Made by a program: the position numbers and the translations under genes
Notes under the pieces: model-generated
What the model saw: the letters and a program-made list of their open reading frames with translations, nothing else
Databases searched by the model: none
What the model was told of the DNA's origin: nothing
Shown: positions 1 to 10,542 of the stretch, piece by piece
Layout of the letters: each line of letters opens with the position of its first letter
Numbering within the stretch: the first letter of the stretch is position 1
Source: Leucaena leucocephala
Lineage: Eukaryota; Streptophyta; Magnoliopsida; Fabales; Fabaceae
Assembly (NCBI GenBank): GCA_037074615.1
Contig: CM073562.1
Span: 15,175,001-15,239,000 of the forward strand
Length of the DNA stretch: 64,000 nt
Reading direction: 5' to 3'

Positions 1-131
1 TTGCCTTGGAGAAGGAGACAGAAATCTTGCCCAGTGGACATTCCTACAAAAACTATGTACAATCCATAAATCCCCCGCTTTTCAATTTTCTCCCTCGTCG
101 ATTGTAAGATCCAGTTTTACGGAGAAGCTTG

Positions 132-520
132 GTACGTTTCAGCTTCTACATTTTCTCGCTTTTGCGCGTCCCATATGTCTCCTCTCCTTGTCTTCCCCTC
201 TGATTATTAGATTTTGTAGTTGTCCTGATTTTTCTTTGCTTACCCTTTCGCCTTTTTTCAAGATGCCTTCTTTGTTATAGCCCATTGCTTGGGATCAAGA
301 GACGAACTTGTAGATTTTGATATTTTCCCCTGGTATTGTGAAATTTGGGTACCTTGTTAATGTTTGTTTTTGGGTGTTGTGGGGGGGGGGGGGGGTGCTC
401 CTTGGGAAAATGAAGAGATCAAATTCCACTCGGCTGCCGCGCTTGATATTGATTCTCGCTGTGTGAGTGAGAGATCATTAACTGAATTGTTTTGTCATTT
501 GTGACTTGCTTCTGTTGCAG
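132..520 (+). other. probable 5'UTR intron of the PP2A-A gene
   Basis: A plausible donor (gcttg|gtacg) at about 132 and a pyrimidine-rich acceptor ending tgttgcag at 520 sit just before the start codon at 543. Leader introns are common in plant housekeeping genes. The stretch has an unbroken G run of about 15 around 380-395. The boundaries are inferred without transcript evidence. Confidence 0.5.
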
Positions 521-542
521 TTTGAGGATCTCGTGAGACAAC

Positions 543-3500
543 ATGGCTTCTGTGAATGAACCTCTTTACCCGATAGCTGTTTTGATTGATGAATTGAAGA
601 ACGATGATATTCAAATTAGACTGAATTCGATTCGAAAAATATCCACAATTGCACGCGCACTTGGGGAAGAAAGGACCAGGGCGGAATTGATTCCGTTTCT
701 AAGTGAGAACAATGATGATGATGATGTGGTACTTCTTGCAGTGGCAGAGGAATTAGGCGTGTTTATTCCATATGTTGGTGGCATAGAGCACGCGGACGTG
801 CTGCTCCCTCCACTAGAAACTCTCTGCACCGTTGAAGAAACTTGCGTGAGGGACAAAGCAGTGGAGTCACTTGGTAAAATTGGAGCTCAAATGAGAGAGA
901 AAGAAATGGTTGAATACTTTATTCCTCTAGTCAAGGTACATAGTTTCATTTTCTTTGTTCCTTTGTTCTTTATTTGATATTCTGTCTTTGTTAATTCTCA
1001 ATGTTTGGTTGTCACATAGTTTCATTTTCTTTGTTCCTTTGTTCTTTATTTGATATTCTGTCTTTGTTAATTCTCAATGTTTGGTTGTCTTAGCTTAATA
1101 GGTGTGGCAACCTCGTCTCAGCATGACCTAAGATATTTTGAAAATTTGACAGCACACTCAGGAGTGCATTTGTTTTGTTCTACTCTTTTGTTGTCTAGTT
1201 GGACAGAACAAACATAATTCACATTTCCCCCCATTTTTGCATGATGTCTGATTGCTGTAGTTATCGATCATACCCTCTGATTTCGTTTATCTGACATATA
1301 GAATAATAAACCTCTCTCTCTCTCTCTCTCTCGATTTTGTTTACTGTTAATCAAGCCTAGGCCCATGGTTTTGTTGGTCGTTAGGAGATTAAAAATTCTT
1401 GTGTCTATTGACCATTGTATTTTTATTTTTTACTTTTTGATTGTTTTACATGGGCATGATGTCCATAGCTTTTTGGATTCTTATAGTCATGAAGATTCCT
1501 AACTGAAAGCCATATGGATTAGAGCCAGTTAGCGGAAGCATTCATCTTCTTTGGTTTATGAGGCCTGGAACTGACATATATTGCCTGATAAATTAATTCT
1601 TCTTAGCGGAAGTCTCTTTACTCTTTCTTGGAGAAGTTTTAAATTTATTTTTCATGAGGATTTCTAGGGTTCAGTTAATGTTTGTTATCTTCCTTCGCAT
1701 GTTAATTCTTTAATCCCTCCTACTCGCTTACGTGTCCCATTCACCTTCACCTCCTCTTCATAAAATAAGTTTACTTCTTTCTAGGGATGAGGTTATAGGT
1801 ACTGGACAGCCCAAAATATGACATGAGAACCTAAAAACCACTGTATCAGGGTTTTGTCTTGAACCCTTTCCTGCTTTCTCTGACTACAGGGGAGCTTCTT
1901 ATGTTAGACATAGATACAAGGCATGCCTTCTTGGATATTGTACTTTATTCACTTAAGACACTCAGCTGTGATTTCTGTGCTTTGGAATCTAACTTCCTTT
2001 TTTTTGGGGCTTAATGCCTAAATCACCACAAATTATAGGCTTCAAAGTGCCTCTTGCTTTTATCTCTTAGGATGTTACTGATGTATTCAGGCATTATGTG
2101 TGGAATTTTGCTCTTTTTTCCTTTTATTGTTTTTCTTTTTGGTAGTATTATACTATATTGCAGTTATAAAGGCTGTGCATTAACCATTTATTCATCATAA
2201 TCTCCAACATGTAGAGACTGGCTGCTGGTGAGTGGTTTACAGCTCGAGTTTCATCATGCGGCTTGTTGCATATTGCTTACCCTTATGCCCCAGAGACTAT
2301 AAAAACTGAACTGAGAACTTTATATGCCCAGCTGTGCCAAGATGATATGCCTATGGTTAGAAGATCTGCTGCAACGAACCTGGGAAAGTTTGCTGCTACT
2401 GTTGAAGCTGCTTATCTGAAAACCAATATCATGTCCGTATTTGAGGATCTTGCTCAGGATGGTATGTAAAGTTGATGTGAAAAATTTTGGCATCCTATCA
2501 TGGATCTGTTGAACGTTGGTGAAAACAATATCAGATGTGCATATTAAGGATTTGTAACTATATCTAGCGTTTTAGCTAAGTTTAAAGGCATCAATTGTTT
2601 CTTAGGGCCTTGACAAGAGGAGGAACCCAACATGACAGTTGCTAATTGCTATTTTAACAATGAATGACAATCTGTGATGTCAATTTGTTTTCCGCATGTC
2701 CTTTTCAGATAAAATTTGTGAAAATTGTGATTTAATGCTAAAATTGGGAATTAAATCTGGTTTGAATTTGGAAGGAAAGTCTTACAACAATGTCAAGTGG
2801 AATATTCAGCAAATTAAGAAAATTATAATGAGGTTGCACCAAAATGTTGATGAACTAAAAGTAACTAAGCTTATAGTAACTTATAATCTCTCCCCCTGTT
2901 TCCTTTTCTACCTGGTAGAATGTCATTGTGTTTTTTTCTTGAGTAGGATGAATATAAAATGAATGAATATGCGCTGTAGCATATGGATAAAGATAACTGT
3001 TTCATATCGTCTTTTAATGTCGTATATACTCTGCTTTACTTTCCTCTCGCATAAAAGTCCATTTTATATACATTGGATATAATAAATTGACATTCTGGCA
3101 GGGGGAATATATGTGACCTATTTAATTAACGAATGCAAGTTGAGCAGCGTTTCATGTTCATACATAGAGCATTATTACCTTATTACATTTAAAATGTGTT
3201 CTTTCGTGTTCTTGTAGATCAAGATTCAGTTCGGCTACTATCTGTTGAGGGTTGTGTAGCTCTTGGGAAATTGTTGGAACCTCAAGATTGTGTGGCACAT
3301 ATTCTTCCAGCTACACTCAAATTCTCACAGGTATATCATAACATTAATTAGGAAGATATACATTGTGTGCTAAGCCCTTCATAATACATCATGATATGCA
3401 TACTGTATCAGTGGGCACATGCCCATCCATACCAATTCGCACCGCACCCCTCTGTCACTTTTTCCCACCTCTCGATTTTATCTACCTTAGTTACTCTTCT

Positions 3501-6500
3501 GCTTGAAAGAGCTGTGTAAAGCTCCTTGAGCTAATGTTCTAGTTCGTGAGAAGTTAAGACCCTTTAGTTCTCCAATCTATATTTTTATACATATGGGCAG
3601 GATTTCACATAAATATGTCTATTCAATGTTTAGTTATCTTGTATTGCAGCCAGATATCATTTTTCCATTTTTGGGAAAACACAATAACCATATGCCTTGC
3701 CTGTAGCATTTGTGCATACTGTTTTATACGTTTCACATTAGTTAAATATATCCTTATGGTACTTGGAGTGATGGATATTCTCATTGTTCTCTTTTTACTT
3801 TTAGAATTCAAGTTTGAAAGCTGAAGTATAAGTTTGTGTTCTTGACATCAATGTGTTTTGTTTGTGGAGTTCACATAGTATTTTGGCTTTTTGAGTTTGA
3901 GGTAATTTTGGTATGCTTTCTTTGCATGTTACGTAATTATGCCACAAGCAGTGAACAAATCTGTTCTCATGAAAAACTACCTTCATATGTTTCTCTTGAT
4001 TGTGTGATTGTCTAATCTGAATCTATTTGTTTTTGGGAGTATTTAAGACTGTCTCTTTATGGCTTATAGTTGACTGGTTGTCATTAGATTGATTCTTTTG
4101 GTGTTGTGCTTATATGCCCTTCTTATTTGCTGCAATTCATGTGCGCTTGTTTAAGTATAATTGAGAAATTTAAAAATTACATCAATAGATTTTTTTTCCT
4201 AATGCAAAGAAGGTATCAATGGAAGATCAGAATTGTTTTACTGCAAAATAGATTTCTTGGTCCTATAATGTTGTGATAGATGATTTTAAAAGTATATTTT
4301 CTATTTCATCTTATACATATTTTGAACTTGTTTTTGGTTGGTTTCTTATTGTTTGATCCCATACTCATGTTGAATTAATTATTGACAGGACAAGTCATGG
4401 CGTGTGCGCTACATGGTTGCAGATCACTTATATGAGCTATGTGAAGTTGTTGGTCCTGAGCCCACCAGGTAGCCTTTTCTATCCATTGGATGATTTAGCT
4501 TGTTCTTCATGATCCCTCTGGCACTATATGGAAATCTGGCTTTAGTGTAGTGAACTTATTGTAAACATACATTTTATCAGTCAATGAAAAACTTTTCTGC
4601 GATTCATGAAAGAAAGCAAGTTATAAATAATATGCACAATATTTTCTTACGAAGTACGTCAAATTTAATGTAATGGGGGTTTATTTCCCCTCTTCTGACT
4701 TTATATAGGGATGAAAATGTGTTTTTAGGTCAGACTTGGTTCCTGCATATGTTTGGCTACTGCGTGACAATGAAGCTGAAGTACGCATTGCTGCTGCTGG
4801 AAACGTGACCAAGTTTTGCCAATTATTAAATCCAGAACTTGCTATTGAGCATATTGTACCATGTTTTAAGGCATGCATTTTTACAAAATATCTTAAATTA
4901 TCATTACTAGACTTGTGAATTTTGATGATGAGATGTATGTGGCCGATCGCAGGATTTATCTACAGATTCATCTCAGTATGTTCGATCTTCATTGGCTTCA
5001 GTTGTAATGGGAATGGCACCTCTTTTAGGGAAGGTGAGAATTTCTGTTTAGAAACAGATGTAAATCAACATGAACCTGAAATGTTGCGCATTTATTTGCT
5101 CAATTATTCGTGATGGGAGAAAAAAATTAGGCTTTGGCTATTTGAAGTGTAAACTATTAGACATACTTCTCAGCAACTCTTTCCATGTTTGGTGATCAAG
5201 TTGGAATCTATGGATTTCCGTAGGTTGTATTCCAGTCAATGCAGTTTAGGATAGGGTTAGTTCTCAAGTTCTCTCTAAGGTGTATACCTAAAAAACGAAA
5301 GAAAAAGAAAGAAAGAAAGCAATAGATAGTGGATAGTTTATTTGAGATTTTAAAACTCCTTTAGATAAATGGATTGATATGTAGGTGAGAGCCTGTCAAA
5401 AGACTCAAGGCTCTAGTCTCCGGTAATTTCTGTCATACCTGAGTGGAATAGATCTATACATTCGGTGCCTTATATAGTTTCTTTATTCTTATAGTCAATG
5501 ATTCGTTACAGTCAACCTTCTGTCTTCACTTTATTTCTGTGGTGGTTTCAGGAGGTGACAATTGAGCAGCTCCTCCCTATTTTTCTTTCTCTTCTGAAAG
5601 ATGAATGTCCGGATGTCAGGCTGAACATCATCAGCAAGCTTGACCAAGTTAATCAGGTTGGTGGTTTAAAATTGATAACTCCAAGTTCTTCGGATTAATA
5701 ATATATATTCTCAATTAAACATATCGCTTTTGATATATTGTTCATTGAAACTTAAAATATACATGTTTATACAGGTAATTGGTATTGACCTATTATCCCA
5801 GTCTCTATTACCAGCTATTGTTGAGCTTGCTGAAGATCGACACTGGAGGGTTCGACTGGCCATCATAGAATATATACCCTTATTGGCAAGTCAGTTGGGT
5901 GTAGGGTTTTTTGATGATAAACTTGGACCCCTTTGTATGCAATGGCTTAAGGACAAGGTTTGTGAAGCTAGTAAATATTATGTTCTGATCGGTCTAGTCC
6001 TCTCATTTTTAAAGCATGTTTTATTGACACTTATGGTTGACTGAAAGACTAGTTTTGTGCTAGAGCTTTAATGATTAGTGTTAATCTGTACCTCTTGAAA
6101 CTTGTCATCTGCTGCAATTATTATTAATAATGCAAATCTTAGTTCTTGGTTTCTCTAGAAGTCTTGTATGTGATAAAGAGTGACTTCTTCAGCTGATTTC
6201 CTTCCCAAAAAAATGCTGTAACTTTGTAATTTGAGAGCGCTAAAGTACAGATGGTGAACAGACAAGTGATTGACTCAACTTAGTATATATATATATATTT
6301 TCTTTAGCTATGTAGGCTGCCAAAGAAGTAAAGAAGAAACTGATATTCTGTGTAATGATTTGCATGCCTAGTCTTTTGGTGAAGGGTTGTACGGAATTGT
6401 CCATTGGCCTAGTCAATTTCAACAAGTTCATATTTTTCCGCTACGCTTGCAAATTCAGTCCCATTTTTCTCTTCTTTTTGAGCAATCAAGTCATATTGTC

Positions 6501-7443
6501 TTTACTGGTAGTATTGGTTATAATTGTAGGTATTCTCTATTCGAGATGCGGCTGCTAATAATGTGAAACGCTTGGCAGAAGAGTTTGGACCAGAATGGGC
6601 AATGGAGCACATTATTCCTCAGGTGTTGTTTTGACATTTTCCTGCTGATATATATCTTGGTTTCTTAATATGCGTTAGTGTAATATTTCTCCTTCACAGT
6701 AAAAGAATTCAAATATGGTATTTGGTATTCGGTATTCATTCAAACAATATAATTTACAGGTTCTGGACATGATTAATGATCCACACTATCTGAATCGGAT
6801 GATCGTTCTGCAAGCAGTTTCTCTTTTGGGTCCTGTTTTGGGCTCTGAGATTACCTGTTCAAAACTGCTCCCTCTGGTCATCACTGCATCAAAAGATAGG
6901 TAGAACTATTGAAACATGGGTCTTCTTGTATGCTTATAGGAATCAGCGCTGATCGCTAATCTTACAGGGTTCCCAATATCAAGTTCAATGTTGCAAAAGT
7001 GTTGCAGTCTCTTGCTCCAGTTGTTGATCATTCTGTAAGTAGCCTTTTAGGTTATCTTTTTTAATAATAAACTTTATACCAGTGTTCTGATTATTTTAAT
7101 ATGCCACTAGGAAAACTGTAGAGCTTCTAACTTCATAATTATTTTCCAGTTCCAATTTTCATGGTAGAGAAATATTAAGTTCTTGATTATTCTTGATTGC
7201 CGTTCCATCTATATATTATTTTGAATTAGTTAGTTGTTGAGTTCTCTGCTCTAAGTTTCAAACATCTTGTTTGAATTGCTTACATTTCTTCACATTTTGA
7301 AATTGCTTTTTGGAACAATGAAGGTTGTTGAGCAGACTATCCGTCCCTGTTTGGTTGAGCTAAGCGAGGATCCAGATGTCGACGTTAGGTTCTTCGCCTC
7401 CCAAGCGCTTCAATCTAGCAATGAAATCATGGTATCCGGTTAG
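543..7443 (+). CDS. PP2AA: PP2A 65-kDa scaffold (A) subunit, 12 coding exons
   Basis: Scaffold of protein phosphatase 2A: HEAT repeats hold the catalytic C and regulatory B subunits; in plants it affects auxin transport, ethylene and stress signalling. Coding exons: 543-935, 2215-2461, 3218-3330, 4389-4468, 4729-4870, 4953-5033, 5552-5656, 5775-5957, 6530-6622, 6760-6899, 6968-7034, 7324-7443. They join in frame to 1764 nt, 587 aa, the usual plant length. HEAT motifs are visible throughout, for example DDMPMVRRSAATNLGKFA, DNEAEVRIAAAGNVTKF, DRHWRVRLAIIEYIPLLA and EDPDVDVRFFASQALQ. The start MASVNEPLYPIAVLIDELKN matches the family N-terminus. A 5'UTR intron probably runs from about 132 to 520 (acceptor tgttgcag). 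The intron after 4870 starts with GC, not GT; the frame requires this site. No lesions seen. Confidence 0.96.
938..1089 (+). repeat. perfect 76-bp tandem duplication in PP2A-A intron 1
   Basis: Positions 938-1013 and 1014-1089 appear identical over 76 bp. The first copy starts 2 bp after the exon 1 donor. The exon and donor themselves are not duplicated, so coding should be unaffected. Confidence 0.93.
1312..1332 (+). repeat. (CT)n microsatellite in PP2A-A intron 1
   Basis: About ten uninterrupted CT dinucleotides inside the intron. It is a simple repeat with no further signal. Confidence 0.85.
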
Positions 7444-9500
7444 ATCAATCTGCATATTGTCAGTTTTTCGGCCCTCAAGTTATTTTTCAAGTTTCTTATG
7501 TAACTGGAACCAAGTCAACTTGAATATTATCACATTGATACCCATTTTCTCTTCCTGAAATCTTTACCAATTTCTGTTTCGTTGGTCAAGAAGTGAACGG
7601 TTGAAATGCGATTATACTAATCCTATCACGTTCAAACATCACAGAATGTAAAAGTGATGAGAAATTTTTTGTTGATTTGTACTTTGGAGAAGATTCAGAC
7701 TGTTCTTAATATTGAAATGCGATTTGTACATCTCCATTGAATTGATCAGCTGTGTTTATGAGAAACGTATCAGAAACAAAATAAGTCAAAAGAAAAGGAA
7801 TAACCTCACCAACTGGTATTGGTTTTAATAAAAGGGACTATGATTGTTTAAACAAGAAGTATCAGGTTGGATCAATGTGAATTAAAAAAACATGTCAGAG
7901 TGCGTGTGTGCACTGTTTTGATGAAAACAAAAATAGGTATAAGGAAATATAAAAATGTGCTTTATGTGCAGCCTTTTTAAATTACAGTGTGTTTTAAATC
8001 TTGTAAATGAGAAAGTTTGCCTCTAGGAGTGTTATATGTATATGTGGTTGGATTTTGCTTGATTTAAGTGGATGGGGGAAAAATGTTATAATTGAGTAAT
8101 TATTTAAAGTTATTATAAATTTTTATTATGTTTAAAATTTGATCTTCAAAAGATTTTGAGTCTTATAATGATAACGAATAATCTTATTTATATGGATCAA
8201 TTTTTTTGAAGATCAAAGTGTGATTATTAATTGAGATTATTGACTGTATCTTGCAGATAAATGAATTAAAAATATTAAGTTAGGTTGAATTATATCTATT
8301 TTAAATTAAATTAGATATTATAAGATTTTAAGAATATATTTGATAGTTGATTGATAGTTTTTAAAATTTTTCCAACAAAAAAAGTCTTGTTAAATTGTAC
8401 ATTTGGTAGGTAAATGGTAACTATCTTTTAAAATTGATGTACTCAAAATTTTAAAAAATATTTATATACTTTAAGAGTTGTTATATTTTAATTAGATATA
8501 ATTTAGATAATGTGATACTCTTAAAGTATGTAAGTATTTCTCTTAAATCTATAATAGCATGTTTGGTGGAGTAAAAGATAAAATTGATTCTCGTAAATAA
8601 GAAGAATAATTTTTCCCTCAAATTTATTGTTTGTTATGTTTTTATTTTACATGCTCCGTATTTTATGTTTATCGTCCTTATGAATTTGATCCTCATTAGT
8701 TTACATAATCTCCAGACTACTTAAACTGGAATCCCGATGGCCTGAAGTAACATCCAAAGAAACGCAGCCCAAAACATTCAAAATGTTCCGTTTTATTTGG
8801 AGCAACACTAATAAGTAGTGCGCTTGTTTAGGACATGACCAAACGCGCTTATTTACGCCATTCCAGACACAACTTCCATCATACTTACCAGCACTTAAAA
8901 TAAAACAAAAAATAAGTTAATCCAAACAAGCATATAATACCTTATCTATTGGTGCGCGGGATTCTTCCATTATATGGACTTATTAGGGTATGTGTGGATT
9001 ATATTCTAGAAATAAATTGAGTATAATAGATTTTGGATAATTGATTCTTAAAAAAGTTAGTATTTATAGCTTATACTAAAATCATGATTTTAGATAAAAA
9101 AATATATATTCTAAGAAAGAATGAGTATTTATATGGCTTATACTAAAATCATGGTTTTGTAGAAAATTGATTTTGGCAAAAGAGAATGTTTGGGTAAACA
9201 CTTGCTATTATCGAAATCTGGGATGCTTTTATGGAAATAATTGGATGGAGAGAGGGGAAAAGTAAAATGATTTCCTTTTGGGTTGATTAATAATCCTCTT
9301 TAGATCTCCACTTGCCATGTATAGTAGTAAAGTTTTCTGCTTCCAAAATTCATGACTTCTACTTATAGAAGAACTTTTATATCACAACGTCACAAGACTT
9401 GGTGAAAGAGTCTTTGATAGGGAAGTGATTGGACAGATTATTCTTGCATTCTTGTTAAGCCTCCGATTGATGAGCACATTTGTTGGAGACTATTAAAAAT
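7444..9500. other. PP2A-A 3' region, then AT-rich intergenic DNA
   Basis: The first few hundred bases should be the 3'UTR and polyadenylation region of the PP2A-A gene; no exact poly(A) site can be fixed. From about 7.9 kb the DNA is very AT-rich with no credible reading frame. A segment of about 35 bp ending in actaaaatcatgRtttt occurs twice (about 9057 and 9125). This may be part of a small MITE, but I could not find clear inverted ends or a target-site duplication. Confidence 0.5.
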
Positions 9501-9509
9501 TCTCACATT

Positions 9510-9875
9510 TGGTTGAGAAAGCAATTTGTGGGGATTTGATTCAAGACTTCCGTGGTAATTGTATGAAGGGATTCATGAGAAAGCTGCATTGAAGTAGAAC
9601 TTCAAGGTATATCTTGAGGGATGGAGATTTGAATGTTTAACAAACTACGTTAGGAGACACATGGCACTGGATTGGGATATCAAGCTCGATCATGTCTACT
9701 GTGAAGCTAATAGATGCACTAATTGGTTCACCAAGAATGCCCACAATATTCAAGGACATTGCCCTTTTGTCGATGCTCCTCCTCATTGTAGAAGGTTGAT
9801 TGTTTTGGATCAGCAAAGCAAGTTTCTTTGCTTGCCTTCTCTTCTAAATGGCTTTGTCATGGCCCTCTATTCTTA
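9510..9875 (+). pseudogene. relic of a plant LINE RNase H-like domain
   Basis: The protein piece MALDWDIKLDHVYCEANR followed by CTNWF corresponds to the C-terminal part of the RNase H domain in plant non-LTR retrotransposons, which usually reads like 'L..DW...I.HVYREAN..AD.LA'. Just upstream, another frame gives DFRGNCMKGFMRKLH and then a stop, matching the start of the same domain ('D..G.W..GF.R.LG'). The middle of the domain, with acidic catalytic residues, is missing. The frame is interrupted and no reverse transcriptase or endonuclease is nearby, so this is a decayed fragment. Confidence 0.55.
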
Positions 9876-10542
9876 AAAGAAAAGTCAAGGAGTCAGATGT
9901 GTGTACCTGAGCTACAGCTGGAGGAAGCAATATGGAGAGCTAGAGTTGGAGATTCTTTCCACCATTGAATCAAGCCAAACTGATAGCATTTCGATTCAAT
10001 TTGAGAGATGGAATAAAATCCACAGAACAATGCATTGCCCTATCAGGTCTCCAGCAGCAGCTTGCCTTTGACAAAATGGCTAGGGCAACATGTCTTCACC
10101 TCACTTGCATACTTGATCTGATTGCCCAAATTCATCCTCTTCACATTTAATTGGGAGACATGCCTACTTCTGGCAATTTGAATTCACTGAAGTTGTCATT
10201 TTGATGTTCATTTGTGAGTAGATGGCTTGATTCAAAATCCTCAACTTCAGTAAGTTGATTATACAACTAACGACAGTTTGCATGAAACATGAGCATATAT
10301 ACACTCCAATACAGAATTCATTGCAAATGAACATAACACTAATTCTCGAGAAATTTTGATGGCCATTTCAGAAAAGGAAGATCTCTACTACTGTACTACA
10401 TATTTAATTAATCATAAAGATGGCAGTTCATCAGTGACGAAATAAAGTAAACTACGTTAATCATTGGGAAAGAAAATGGTAAATGAGGGGGAAAATGGTA
10501 AGAATTCATTAATTCTCACTGAAAAAGAAAAATTGAATACAA
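9876..10542. other. gene-free spacer beside the LDL1 3' end
   Basis: No gene can be supported here. A 61-codon open frame (9965-10150) has no recognisable domain. The right side is probably the 3'UTR of the leftward-transcribed LDL1-like gene, whose stop codon is at 10543. Confidence 0.45.
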
